Shown: positions 24,080-35,390 of the stretch, piece by piece
Position numbering within the stretch: position 1 is the first letter of the stretch
Layout: each line of letters opens with the position of its first letter
Source: Maratus speciosus
Taxonomy: Eukaryota; Arthropoda; Arachnida; Araneae; Salticidae
Assembly: GCA_963932465.1 (NCBI GenBank)
Contig: OZ010798.1
Span: forward strand, 21,338,918 to 21,402,917
Length of the DNA stretch: 64,000 nucleotides
Direction of reading: 5' to 3'
Notes under the pieces: model-generated
The model's database searches: none
Told to the model about the DNA's origin: nothing
Seen by the model: the letters and a program-made list of their open reading frames with translations, nothing else
Made by a program: the position numbers and the translations under genes

Positions 24080-24570
24080 TCGCTAAGAGAGGGAAATTTT
24101 CAGTACATGTTGATGCCTACCATTTTAATGTGCCAAAAAACACAGAAATTTTGCGTTAGAACTAAGCGACGTATTTTATTCAAAATTAATTGAAAATACC
24201 GTAATTAGATCAAACAATAAATAAGATATGTTTATAGGGAGCTTTTATACATACTAACTCTCTAAGCACATCTTAAAATCCATGAATGTAATTTTCGAAT
24301 GTTTCTTGTTAATTAAGTACAAATCCGGAGGACTGCATTGCTTCGACTGAACATTCCCAGGTTTTGACGATTTGAAACATCAGGAAGCTACATATCCTGA
24401 AGATCTTATATTAATGTTATCAACCAAATTTGTATGTCTTCGTTTTATTTTCATTAATATAATTTCTCTGTTACAAAAAAATAGTAATTAATGAGCCATT
24501 TTAATGAAATAAAACGCATAAATATATTCCAATAAATTTTGTGCATGCAGTATAATATATTTAAAAACTT
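24080..24570. other. AT-rich sequence, nothing recognised
   Basis: It flanks the mariner on the right. No gene or repeat is defined. Confidence 0.4.
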
Positions 24571-24572
24571 CT

Positions 24573-25100
24573 TAACCCTTCATGCTGCGACGGTACTTTA
24601 AAGTACTATTAAAATAACTTATTATAAAATTCATTTAATGCATCGATTAGTAGTAATACAGTTTAGAATGAGTTATAGATGCTTTACTTTATCTTGTTCC
24701 AAAAGTATTATGGGTTGTACAAAACAAAAATATTTTTAAAAGGATGACTTCTGTTGCATTTGCATTTTTTCGGCTTTCTTGAAGTTGAAAGATTAGGGGG
24801 AGGGGAGGGGGGATCAGTTGGAAAAATTTTTTGTATTTCTATAGTCAGAACATTATATTTTTACATTTCCTAACTCTGCAGAATACTAAAAAATATATTT
24901 TAAATAAAAGATTGGAGTGGAGTTGTTAATATTGCACAAAATCCCCCAAAATTTAAATTTAATCAATTAATTTTAATTGACAAAATTTATTAAATGTTTG
25001 TGTAAATCTGCTACCGTCGTTTCAAAAATTCACGAAAAAAGATTTAGAAGGTGAAATTTTCATGAATTCATAATTTGGGACATTAAAAGTTAAGTCACGA
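24573..25100 (+). repeat. Dispersed repeat; inverted copy at 51115-51660
   Basis: Starts TTAACCCTTCATGCTGCGACGG, like the TTAA element at 26612. The following 500 bases match the complement of 51115-51660 (for example CATGAATTCATAATTTGGGAC against GTCCCAAATTATGAATTCAT). It contains a G-rich run at 24795-24812. Confidence 0.65.
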
Positions 25101-25216
25101 TTTTCATTATTAAAGAATAATGTAAACTAGTATGTTGTGGCCATCACAAAACTTTCTTCTATATAAATCATTTGAATTAAATTATTTAAATAGTACAAGA
25201 AATTACATCAATTTAG

Positions 25217-26010
25217 CACCAATTCATATCAAAGTATATTTGAATTGGAAGTTTGATGAAAATTTGTGCATTAGTTCTTGAGATAGAGCTATAAAGGAAA
25301 TTCTGAAAAATATAGCATAGCAGTGCCACCTGTTGAGCGATTTACACCCAAACATAAACAGCACTAATTCATATCAAGGTATAACTGAATCTGAAGTTTG
25401 TTGAAATTCCAAGCCTTAGTTCTTGAGATAGAGCTATTGCGGAAATCGCAAAAATTCAGCACAGCAGCGCAACCTGTTGAGCGATTTACACCAAAACATA
25501 AACAGCACTAATTCATATCCAGGTATATCTGATTCTGAAGTTTGTTGAAAACCCAAGCATTAGTTTTTGAGATAGATTGCGGAAATCGCAAAAAATGCAG
25601 CGTAGCAGCGCCACCTGTTGAGTGATTTACACCAAATTTTACAAAATGTCAGTTCATGTCAAGGACTAACTGAACCTGAAGTTTGATGAAAATCCGTGCA
25701 TTATTTCTTCAGATAGAATTATTGCAAAATCGTGTAAATCCTTCAAAATGCAGCTTAGCAGCGTCATCTGTTGGGCGATTTACAACAAAACGTTACCAGC
25801 AACAATTCATATCAAGGAATAACTGAATCTGAAGTTTGATGAAAATCCGTGCATATGGTCTTGAGATAGAGCTATTGAAGAAATCGCGAAAAATGCAGCA
25901 TAGCAGCACCACCTGTCGGGCGATTTACACCAAAAACTAATCAACACCAATTTGTATTAGTGACTACTAGAATATAAATTTTTATTAAATTCCGTGCATT
26001 AGTTCTTGAG
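25217..26010 (+). repeat. Tandem array, ~145 bp units, six copies
   Basis: Unit landmarks AATTCATATCAAGG..., TGAAGTTTGATGAAA, GCATTAGTTCTTGAGATAGAG, AAATCGC and ACCTGTTGAGCGATTTACACC recur. Unit starts are 25221, 25366, 25510, 25651, 25804 and 25949 (spacing 141-153). The last unit runs into CAGACAGAG...CAGACAGAC and CCCCTAAAACG at 26040-26110, a tail common in arthropod dispersed repeats (recollection). Confidence 0.9.
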
Positions 26011-26189
26011 ATAGAGCGCCCACAAAAATTGTGTCACATACAGACAGAGAGAACCACAGACAGACATTTTGTAAAAACATGTTTTTTGGAATCTCTGACC
26101 CCTAAAACGTGTTAATCTGTCGAAAACCGGAAGTCAAAAATTTTCATGAATCCAATACCTTCTTCTTGTAAAGATAGAAGAAAGTAAAA

Positions 26190-26610
26190 ATACTTAGATC
26201 ATGTATCCTACCAAATCATCTTGAAAATGTTATACTGAATAAAAACTAATAATTTTCTCAGTAGAAACGAATTGTGTTATATAATAAAAAGAAAACAGAT
26301 AATACACGTTAAAACATAACGGTAAACAACAGAATGGTACCACAGAAAAGAGACTCGTGATCCCATTAACACATTGATACATGACACCATGGTACAAGAA
26401 TACCCGTGCCATGAGTCAAAGTTTTCTTTGAAGTCAATTTATTACTATGAAACGTCGCTATTGGTAAAATTTACAATGTACTAAAATTTTAATTTTTAAT
26501 TTCATATTTTATGGTGGATGAGGTCAGTTTGGAAGTTAATGTGTTAAAACTTTCAATGAGGTTCACAGCCTCATTAACATTCGTACATAAAATAATATTA
26601 ACAATACTTA
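26190..26610. other. AT-rich sequence, nothing recognised
   Basis: No supported gene. The short ORF at 26230-26412 (minus) is low complexity. Confidence 0.4.
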
Positions 26611-26611
26611 A

Positions 26612-27466
26612 CCCTTCCTATCCTGACGGTATTTTTAAGTACCATTAAAGAAAATTCGATGTAAAATTTATCTAATTCATCCACTAATAAAAGTAGATTG
26701 CATTTTTCACATAAAATAATTTGCTCAGTTCTATTTAGAAAGCATACAGTTAGCGAAACAGTCTAAGATCACTATTTTTTATTGGGGGTATTTTCTCAAG
26801 CATTTACTTAGGTGCAGCTTTAATCCAATTAAAAAACATTATAAAAAAGCTTGCAATTACAAAACACATATAAAAACTTTTCAAACTAACAGCCATTACA
26901 TTACATTAAAGGATAAAAAAACTAAAAACAATTTAAAAGGACGTTTCGGATTCATTCTGAATCCCTCATCAGCTAATTCTAAACGTAAAAGTCATACTAG
27001 GTTTTAAAGTTCAACAAGTAGAAAAACATTACTACAAGTTGCCAAAAAATTATAGTTAAAACAAAACTGAATATTCTATTGGTAGAGATGCAGCCTCGTT
27101 AATTGCTAAATCAGCAGTACCAAGCTTCCAAAAAAATACGACTTGCATAAATGCTGCAGTCTGATCTAATTATTGAAGCCTTCTCAAAACTCGGAAAATG
27201 ATCAGTTTACTTCTCTGCTACAGATAGGTTTACAATACATTTATTGACACTGTTCATAAAGGAATGGGGAGATTTACATAAGAGAATTTTTGTGAAATAA
27301 TCTAATTATTCTTGTAAATAGTTTTCAAAAAGAGATCTAACTACCGATTTTTTAAATCAGTTATAATTATGATTATTATATATGTTGTTCTGGATATCTT
27401 TGACATTAACGCAAATAATTATTCAGATGAAGCAATTTTTGTATTCAAAATTCAGGATATAAAGGG
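26612..27466. mobile_element. TTAA-flanked 855 bp element
   Basis: Ends CCCTTCCTATCCTG and CAGGATATAAAGGG are inverted repeats, flanked by TTAA at 26608-26611 and 27467-27470. CCC-starting ends and a TTAA target are typical of piggyBac. There is no ORF. A hammerhead-like motif sits inside at 26943-26972. Confidence 0.75.
26943..26972 (-). ncRNA. Hammerhead-like motif
   Basis: The minus strand reads CTGATGA, one extra G, a 6 bp stem GGATTC/GAATCC with loop AGAAT, then GAAAC. This matches the hammerhead core plus stem II except for the unpaired purine. ACGTT lies upstream and could pair with the CGT after GAAA (stem III), but stem I pairs poorly. Confidence 0.4.
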
Positions 27467-27489
27467 TTAAAGAATTAAAACCCCTCCTC

Positions 27490-27612
27490 CTTTTGCACCC
27501 ACGACTGGATCCCACGATAGCAACACCTGCCAGTTTCATGCATTTCCGAACAAAAATAAATAAAAACTTATGTCATAAAGTTGCGCTTTTGGATTTGAGA
27601 ACAGCCTTAAAA
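27490..27612 (-). mobile_element. TTAA MITE family A, end fragment
   Basis: Contains GCAACACCTGCCAGTTTCAT and ends GGATTTGAGAACAGCC before TTAA. Only one end of the family unit is present. Confidence 0.7.
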
Positions 27613-27841
27613 TATGGAATACTGCATCACCATCAATTATTTAAACTTTGATTATAATCAGCAGTAACCGTAATAAATACTAGCATCCAGCCTGTTCATT
27701 TTAAAACAAACTGCAACAAAAAATTGACAGATATTTGTACCAAAATCATCGTTGCTTTCTTTCAGCAAGAGTTATCCAACAGGAGGCAGATTCTTTAAAA
27801 AATGACACTTATATCTTCATGAAATTTCATGTTTCGTTTAA

Positions 27842-28160
27842 GGCTGTTCTTAACTGTTCTGCTCAACAAGCGCAAAACGTTTTGACACATTTACAAATTC
27901 ATTTTTTAACGGAAAGATATAAAATTGGAAAGCCTGGCCATGGAAACGATTTGGAATGGAACTGTTTTTTCCATTCTTGGATCAATCAATTACCTATTCA
28001 GTTATAAGCGATTTTGATCATGTGACATGTCATTTTTCTCTCCTTATTGACTGGATTTTCTTCTTTCGTTCGGAAGTTCGGTTCAAAATGCCAACTTTGA
28101 CAGTATTATCTGAAAGATCTATTGCGTTTAGAAGAAAACTGAAAAAACAGTTCGATGGCA
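27842..28160 (-). mobile_element. TTAA MITE family A, interrupted by another element
   Basis: Starts GGCTGTTCTTAACTGTTCTG after TTAA (27838-27841). It breaks off at AACAGTTCGATGGCA/TA, exactly where the palindrome-array element begins with CACTCTAAA. The family consensus continues GACATAGTTTC at this point, so the break is an insertion into TA. Confidence 0.75.
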
Positions 28161-28162
28161 TA

Positions 28163-28440
28163 CACTCTAAATAAAAAGGAGTGACTATTCACTCCAGAGA
28201 AGTGAATAGTCACTCTATCGCAGAGTCAAAATATGCCCAACCTCTTTAGAGTGACTATTCACTCTGAGCAAAAGTGAAAATTTTGACTCTCTGAAAGAGT
28301 GAATAGTCACTTCTCAGAAGTGAATATTCACTCTAAACAGAGGTGGATAATCACTCTTGCTAAAGGAGTGCGGTTTTTCACCCCTGGTAGGAGTGAATAA
28401 TCACTCTTTCATAGAAGTGAATGTTCATTTTTTATGGAGT
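28163..28440 (+). mobile_element. Palindrome-array element, copy 2 (GAGTGA type)
   Basis: Begins CACTCTAAATAAAAAGGAGTG after TA and then repeats GAGTGA-NNNN-TCACTC modules. It is the inverted homologue of 19740-20056. Similarity continues to ACAGCAT at 28512, where the LTR retrotransposon starts. Confidence 0.75.
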
Positions 28441-28512
28441 CAATCCTTTTTTTATTTTGCTTTTACGGGCATTTTAAAAGAATCACCTCTTTTAAATCAC
28501 CTCTTACAGCAT

Positions 28513-29252
28513 TGTTAAGAATTTGCTCCTCGATCAATTTAATTGAACGGTAGCGAAGGGGAACAAATCTCTCTACCATGGAAAATTAATCAAAAGTTTT
28601 ATTTTGAAATCTTGAATACGTAGAATACAACAAAAATAATAAATTAAATGCGTAGGTCGTTGACTTATATGATTATATAAAACACTGAGTCCTTGTAGAT
28701 TCAAATTGGTAAAACAGTTTACTCTAGAACATCTCATTCAGCAGCAAGTTCGTTGGTCGGGTGGCTTTTACAGGAAGGTCTCCCGCCGTCCTATACAAGT
28801 TCCGAGCGCTTCGCTCAATTTTACTCGGCACCTCTCGTGCCTTCAGCCCGGGAAAAAATCTCTTTTTCCCTCGTTCGTGCGAGCCAAACGCACACTCCAG
28901 TTCCCGAATCCAAATCGATCCCCTCCTCTATTTTCCTCCGAAAAAATTGGTCACTCTCTCGGACACCGTGAGAAAACTTTCAACATCCATCTCTGTCAAT
29001 GCCTTTAGGCATTAGCGAATTCCTTTGCGAGACCTAAACAGGGTGGTCTATACTTCGAACCCTTAAATGTATCTCATATCCTTTATCAGGGCGTGCTACG
29101 TCCTAAGTGCTCATCCATCATCACTTACAATGTCCTAGAGCACGAGAAAAATGTCTACTAGTCTTTCTATGCACCTGGGTGTATTCAGTTTTTCTTTAGG
29201 AAGACTTCTTCCCCAATCATCTGAAAACATAGAAGTTCATTTCTTTACAACA
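28513..29252 (-). repeat. LTR (3' LTR of the element), 740 bp
   Basis: On the element strand it begins TGTTGTAAAG and ends CTTAACA (TG...CA). It aligns along its whole length with 34652-35390 with scattered differences (for example GCGAAGGGG against GCTGTGAGG), so insertion is not very recent. ORFs inside it are coincidental and appear in both LTRs. Confidence 0.95.
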
Positions 29253-29261
29253 CCCCCCTCT
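29253..29261 (-). promoter_or_regulatory. Polypurine tract
   Basis: On the element strand AGAGGGGGG lies directly against the TG of the 3' LTR, the expected place of the plus-strand primer. Confidence 0.85.
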
Positions 29262-29545
29262 AAAAGACGATTCTTCAGGCTTGAATGAAGAATCTTAAGA
29301 CCAGTGGATGAACGCAACAAATTCCAATATCTCAGAGTGGCAGATGCAATAAATAAAATTATCATTGCGCGCTCTGATACATTACACTAAAAAAATATAC
29401 ATATATATATACATAACAAGATCAAAAATTACCAAATGAAAAATTTAGAATAAAACAACTATTTCTTGGCTTACAAAGTATAAACAAATGAAATTATTAT
29501 TTTTTTTCGTACAATAGTACTTTTAGCTTTTAGTATTTAACGAGT

Positions 29546-30440
29546 TTATTCCGCACGACTTAAATAATCAGCATGTGCAATATCTCGTCCTGGTCTATGC
29601 TTTATTGCATAATGATAGGGTTGCAGTGTGAGAGCCCATCGTAAAAGCCTCGGATTATTCCCAGAGTTTCGTATTAAGAAAAACTAAAGGATTGTGATCG
29701 GTTTCTATAGCAAAGAGTTGGCCGTCAACATAGTGACGCAATTTCTTGATTGCAAAGATAATAGCTGCACATTCCTTCTCCGTCGCACAAAACCTTTTTT
29801 CTGTTTCCGAAAATTTCCGACTTAAGTAAATTATGGGATGTTCCTCTGAAACCTCACGTTGGGCTAAAATAACCCCAATACCCTTTTCAGAAGCATCCGT
29901 TTGTATGATAAATTCCTTAGAATAATTGGGAGCGAACAAAATGGGTTCTTCCGTAAGTGTCGTTTTCAACAGTTGAAAAGCATTTTCCATTTCATTGCTC
30001 CATGTTACCTTTTCCCTTTTATTTTTACCTTTAAGCGCGCGCATTAATGGTTCCACCATAACTGCATAATCTTTTATGTACCTTGAGTAGTAACCCGCCA
30101 TACCCAAGCATCGACGTATCTCAGTTTTGTTTTTAGGGGTTGGTAAATCTATAATAGCACGAATTTTAGTTTCTGCCGGGGAGCGTCTCCCGTCGCCTAC
30201 CACATGCCCCAGATATTTGACCGTTTTTTGTGCAAACTTGCACTTAGCTAATTTAATCTTTACCTTAGCTTCTTCTACTCTCATGAGCACTTTTTCTAGG
30301 TGCTGCAAATGATCCTCCCAAGTTTGCGAGAATACGGCCATGTCATCAAGGTAAGGTAAACAAAATTCCTCTAAACCTCTTAACATTTTATCCATAAATT
30401 TCGAAAATCTATAGGACGCGTTTAACATTCCAAGAGGCAT
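29546..30440 (-). pseudogene. pol: RT C-terminal half and RNase H
   Basis: The open frame 30440-29655 (261 codons) carries the RT catalytic motif YLDD at residues 30-33, the thumb/connection region with YLGHVV and GYYSRYIKDY, and an RNase H domain with the acidic set D182 (QTDAS), E223 (EKECAAI) and D248 (ETDHN). The frame stops at 29655. The reading continues in another frame to a TAA at 29546-29548 with the typical RNase H end (PRLLRW...ADYLSR), so a single extra base near an AAA triplet at about 29668 breaks it. It overlaps the preceding RT frame, from which another one-base shift in a C6 run (about 30450) separates it. Nothing resembling env follows. Confidence 0.9.
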
Positions 30441-30687
30441 GACCAGGGGGGATATGAGAACCGAAACTGGTTACAAATGCGGCCAACCTTTGCGCCCTAA
30501 CTGTCAATGGAATTTGCCAATATCCTTTCGTGAGATCCAAAACTGTTATATACTTCGCACTAGCAACTCTTTCTACCCTATCCTCTATGTTTGGTAAGGG
30601 AAAAAACTCGGCCCGGGTGATCTCATTTAACTTTCGGTAATCTATACAAGGACGAGCGTCTTTCCCAGGGGCCTCTACCAGAATCAT
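30409..30687 (-). pseudogene. pol: RT N-terminal half
   Basis: 92-codon frame with CIDYRKLNEIT and the first RT aspartate in ITVLDLTKGYWQIPL (residue 51). At its 5' edge the frame connects to the 30684-31283 frame through a one-base shift near a GGG triplet (about 30706). At its 3' edge it leaves frame in a C6 run (about 30450). Confidence 0.9.
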
Positions 30688-31283
30688 CGGGGAGGCGAAA
30701 TCTGACTCCCTTCAACGATTATATTTAACTCTAACATTCTTTTGATTTCTTTCCTCAAAATTTCAGTTTGTCTAGGCGAAGATCTGTAAGGTTTTATCTT
30801 TACAGGTTTATATTCTAATAGTTCCACGTCATGCTCCATTAAGTCAGTGCGCTCCGGATCATTAGAAAATAAAGATTTAAATTTATCTAATAAATTTCTC
30901 AATTGCTCTATCTGCCCCGACGTACATCTAGTACTCAAATTGCTGTATTTAATAACATTTTCAAAATCATAAATCTCAGCCCCCGCTTCTGGAAATGCTA
31001 TGTCCAAATCTTGATTTTCCTCGCCCTCATCTATCTCTTGCGCCACAAAATTCACTAACTCAATTCTTTTCAAATATGGTTTTAAGAGATTGACTTGATA
31101 TATCTGAGCCTTTTCGCGCCTACCTGGAACATTCACAATATAATTTGTCTCTGAGATTTTGGACTGAATTTTTCCTGGACCTATCCACGATACCGATAAT
31201 TTGTTCTTTTTGTTGGTAGCTAGAACCAACACTTCGTCACCCACCTTAAATTTACGTTCTACCGCCGTTTTGTCATACCACAA
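30684..31283 (-). pseudogene. pol: Integrase C-terminal domain and linker to RT
   Basis: 199-codon frame. It begins with a basic integrase tail (KFKVGDEVLVL), then WIGPGKI and YQVNLLKPY, which correspond to the GPY/F module of gypsy-type integrases. After an acidic linker it continues into the RT approach region (EHDVELLEYKPVKIKPYRSS, EILRKEIKRMLELNIIVEG). This directly shows integrase passing into RT, the reverse of ordinary gypsy elements. It is separated from the upstream integrase frame by a one-base shift in an A8 run at about 31290. Confidence 0.9.
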
Positions 31284-33055
31284 CCTTTTTTTTCACGATA
31301 TTCGGTCATATTTTCCACTGCTAGTTCCTGACAGTGTTTTAGCCTATTAACCAAATTAAATACATATTCAGTAACTAACTCATTCTCTTCCTCTCCTCCC
31401 GTCCACTTTTCAAAGAGCAATGATTCGGGAGTTCGTAAATTCTTTCCATGTACTAACTCTGCAGGAGAAATACCCGTAGAATCATGAGTTACCGTCCGCA
31501 AGGCTAATAACGCATACGGCAAATTTCCCTCCCAACTTGCGCCATTTTCAACACACAAAACTTTCAATAATCTTTTCACTGAATGACGCCATCGCTCAAC
31601 CAAATTACTTTGTGGTCGACAAACCGACGAGTGAGTTAACTTAACTACAAATTTCTTTAAGAATGCGGTTGTTAAGTCGCTTACAAAATATCTTCCGAGA
31701 TCTGTTTGTAACTCTCTGGGATATCCTAATCTGCTAAATACCCACATTAATGCTTCAATTATAGTTTCCGATCGGACATTAGATATCGCAACAGCCTCCG
31801 GATACCTGGACGCCACACAAATAACTGTTAAAATATACCTATTTCCTTTTTCAGACTTCGGTAAGGGACCCACAATGTCAGCTGATAACTTCGAAAAAAC
31901 CTCTCCAATAATCGGCACTCGTCTGAGCGGCGCTTTCCCTATTTCCCTAGGTTTTCCATTCCTCTGACATGAATCACATGTTTTGACAAAATTCTCTATG
32001 TGTTTTATTACATTCGGCCAAAAGTAATGACGCAAAACCTTATCCTTTGTTTTCATTTCACCAAAGTGCGATGAAATCCCCTCATGACAGGCTCCTAAAA
32101 CGTCTAATCTGAATTTCGAAGGCACCACTAACTGCAACCTCTCCCCACCACGATTGTCAAAAATTTCCGTAAACACCAAGTCATTCATAATTTCATAGTG
32201 AGATTTCTTGGCTCTCGCTTTTTCCCTAACTTCTTTTAACGAAGGATCAACATCCTGTTCTTTTTTAACTTCCTCACGACTAATCCGTGCTAAATTTCCA
32301 AACTTGTCATTTAAATCCGCAGGTAACAATACACTTCCCGAGGTTTCATCTACCGTTAGCTGCTCTAACTCCTGTTCGCATTGTTCTGCAAACTCGTCCG
32401 ATTCACATTCTAAATCCACGACCTGCTTCCCCTCTCCCCTTTCGCAACTCGTATTTACACTAGCCCCGTCCATCAAACTAACAGTGTTTTTCTTTGCCTG
32501 CGATCTCGTCATTACCGCATTCACTGCATTAACCTTTTTTCGGGCTAATTCAATTATCTTTTGCGTTTTATTCCCCAAGAGATAATAATGCAAGTCTGCT
32601 TCTTTGTCTACAACCCCAACTTCCGTTTTTAGGGAACCCAATCCATCAAAATCTATCTCTATGTGAGCGACAGGTAAACAGCGGATTTTAGAATCCAAGG
32701 GCTGTTTCACGAAGATATAATCTCCGGTCAATTGTTCCTTTTTTACGTGTTCCTCACCACACAAATCATAATTGGTACCCGTATCTCTTAGAGTGACAAT
32801 ATCACGCCCATTTATTTTCGCTCTACTAAGATAAGGTTTGAACCCTTCTTCATAATCCGACGTTTTACTCACATGATTTACTTTAGCGGTGTCTTTCTCC
32901 TTCTTTTTTAACTGCGGACAATTGGCTCGAAGGTGAGTTGTGGAATCACAAAGGAAACACCTGTTTACCCTCCTTTTTTCGAAAACACGATCCCTATCTG
33001 TCACTATATTCTTGTCCCTCCAATTGAAACTTTTATCTGCACTTTTATTCTCCAT
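31259..33055 (-). pseudogene. pol: Nucleocapsid zinc knuckle, protease and integrase core
   Basis: 598-codon open frame, the best preserved part. Zinc knuckle Cys33-X2-Cys36-X4-His41-X4-Cys46. Aspartic protease motif RDTGTN with the catalytic Asp at residue 91 and a YYLLGN flap-side motif at 157-162. Integrase zinc-binding set His324, His330, Cys360, Cys363. Integrase core aspartates D393 (SADIVGPL) and D452 (QTDLG) and glutamate E487 (NLVER), the last pair 34 residues apart. The usual HPQ is RPQ. There is no RT between protease and integrase. The frame ends in an A8 run where the next frame takes over. Confidence 0.93.
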
Positions 33056-33083
33056 CCCCGAGCTACTTTTCTCGAATTTCTTA

Positions 33084-33713
33084 TCAAAAAAATTTCTCGA
33101 ATATCCTGTTTTCCTGGTGTTGATTAAATTTTAGTCTATACGATTCTGCATTTAATTTGTACCTTTCTAACAATTTACCTTTCACATAATCATAATTATC
33201 AATCAAATGTGGTGGCTCTCTAAGGATTAATTCTGCCACATTTACCGGTAGAAGCGCTAATAAATTTGTCACTTATTCACCATCTTCTAAATTACATTTT
33301 TTTGCCTGCCTCTCAAACAAATTTAAGAATAAAGATATTTCTGATCGACTCTCATCGAAACGATGTATTAAGGATTTTAAGGGCAATTTATTGCTTCTCT
33401 CTGCACCATGATTTGATGTTAAGCTACGCGTCTCTGCTTCTTGCGATAATTTTAACTTTTCGAGTTCATAAGCCCTGTCTTTGTCACGATCCTCCCTTTC
33501 TAATCTCTTTCTTTCATTTTCCTCCGCTATAAGCGCTTCCCGATCTTGCAGTATATTTTTGGCTTGTGCCAATGCAAAATCTCTATCAAAATCTTCAGCC
33601 GCTTCTATTTTACTAACTATTTTTGCAATCGTGTCGCTCTCATCTATTTGAACATCTAATTCACCCGCCAGGATTCGCAAATCTACCTTTTTGAAATTTT
33701 TCCACTCTGACAT
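33084..33713 (-). pseudogene. gag: gag remnant
   Basis: Begins with MSEWKNFKKVDLRILAGEL at 33713 and includes an Arg/Glu-rich coiled-coil-like stretch (residues about 60-95). It then reads through an in-frame TAA (33273-33275) into VTNLLALLPVNVAELIL and RYKLNAESYRLKFNQHQE, typical of the capsid region in this class. A one-base shift in a T7 run (about 33085) leads to the zinc-knuckle frame. The stretch between the capsid-like part and the knuckle is much shorter than I would expect, so an internal gag deletion is likely. Confidence 0.8.
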
Positions 33714-34651
33714 TTTTAAAAAATTAACCCCAAAACCTAATTTACATGGATATCAGATCAAAATTTAAAACAGAAAAAATACATACATACACAAAAATGT
33801 AATTTAGTTATACATTTAGAAAGTTAGAAATATAATTTCCCCTTTTTATAACTTGTATTAAAAAAATGGCACTATGTTTCACTTCTGCAACCCATCATCT
33901 CGCAAAATTTTCACATATTAAACGTCTTTGCCAGATCACGACAAATACATTTTCCCGAAAGAAAAACCAGAACATTAAAATATCAAATTTTAGATACAGC
34001 TCAAGCAAAATTTTCCTAAACAAAACTTGTTATTAACAGAATAAACACACTTAACATTTTCCTGACAGTAAAAATTATTAACATTTCTCTTTTTTTTTTA
34101 CATGCCAATAACAGAAAGACTATCCTTTATTATTACTTTTCCTTTGAGAGGAAAAAAAAATAACTGCCCTTTATCATTGAAATCTACTGAGATATTTCTT
34201 GTGTCACACACAATAAACCACTGACACACAATAGCCAGCTTACGGCAAAAGGAAATTAAACTCAACAGAATGCCACTGAGATAAAAGAATTTGTTAGCTC
34301 ACCCCTTTGAAGACAGGATCCGTTGTCGTCCACCCAGCTGTTCCGAATAGAAGGCACTGTCAATCAACGTCGTCACTACGATAATCCTTTAGCTGCAGAG
34401 GTTTGTAATCCACACAGAAATGTTTTTCTAGCTTGACCCAAGATACACAGTCTAAACACAAGGCAGTCAGTTCTAAGAAATGTTTCTTTCCAATAATCCT
34501 TGACGTTGTCACCACTAATAGCACTTGATAACAAGTTGTGTAACTCACCACAATGCTTGTCACTATTAACACTGCACTTCACAAATGTTCTTTGAGGACC
34601 CCTATTGTTCTACTCATCATGTGGTCAACATGATCTTCCGCTGCCACCAGC
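33714..34651 (-). other. Retrotransposon leader with possible primer-binding site
   Basis: 938 bases lie between the 5' LTR and the gag start, without a credible ORF. Directly inside the LTR the element strand reads GC then TGGTGGCAGCGGAAG, a plausible tRNA primer-binding site because it starts with TGG. The tRNA is not assigned. Confidence 0.6.
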
Positions 34652-35390
34652 TGTTAAGAATTTGCTTCTCGATCAATCTAATTGAACGGTAGCTGTGAGG
34701 AACAAATCTCTCTACCATGGAAAATTAATCAAAAGTTTTATTTTGAAATCTTGAATACGTAGAATACAACAAAAATAATAAATTAAATGCGTAGGTCGTT
34801 GACTTATATGATTATATAAAACACCGAGTCCTTGTAGCTTCAAATTTGGAAATTAGTTCACTCTAGAACTTCTCATTCAGCAGCAAGTTCGTTGGTCGGA
34901 TGGCTTTTACCGGAAGGTCTCCCGCCGTGCTATACAAGTTCCGAGCGCTTCGCTCAATTTTACTCGGCACCTCTCGTGCCTTCAGCCCGGGAAAAAATCT
35001 CTTTTTCCCTCGTTCGTGCGAACCAAACGCACACTCCAGTTCCCGAATCCAAATCGATCCCCTCCTCTATTTTCCTCCGAAAAAATTGGTCACTCTCTCG
35101 GACACCGTGAGAAAACTTTCAACATCCATCTCTGTCAATGCCTTTAGGCATTAGCGAATTCCTTTGCGAGACCTAAACAGGGTGGTCTATACTCGAACCC
35201 TTAGATGTATCTCATATCCTTTATCAGGGCGTGCTACGTCCTAAGTGCTAATCCATCATCACTTACAATGTCCTAGAGCGTGAGAAAAATGTCTACTAGT
35301 CTTTCTATGCACCTGGGTGTATCCAGTTTTTCTTTAGGAAGACTTCCTCCCCCATCATCTGAAAACATAAAAGTTCATTTCTTCACACCA
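34652..35390 (-). repeat. LTR (5' LTR of the element), 739 bp
   Basis: Direct repeat of 28513-29252. The element-strand start TGGTGTGAAG differs slightly from TGTTGTAAAG in the other LTR. Confidence 0.95.

Larger units (their letters stand above)
28513..35390 (-). mobile_element. Ty3/gypsy-class LTR retrotransposon, Gmr1-like
   Basis: 6878 bp in minus orientation, with 740 and 739 bp LTRs, a polypurine tract, a long leader, a gag remnant, and a pol ordered protease, integrase, reverse transcriptase, RNase H. Integrase before RT is the Ty1/copia order, but the protein motifs are of Ty3/gypsy type, as in the Gmr1 group. No envelope-like ORF follows RNase H. The outer flanks (AGCAT left, TGAAT right) do not form a target duplication. 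The element is broken by frameshifts and one in-frame stop, so it is not autonomous as sequenced. Confidence 0.95.

Noticed and set aside
25217..26010. CRISPR-like array
   Set aside because: The units are contiguous ~145 bp tandem repeats without constant-repeat/variable-spacer structure, in eukaryotic DNA.
28706..29015. Overlapping ORFs in the LTR, repeated at 34892-35154
   Set aside because: They lie inside both LTRs and are on the plus strand, opposite to the element. Conservation only reflects LTR identity.
32208..32585. 125-codon plus ORF
   Set aside because: Antisense shadow of the protease-integrase frame.
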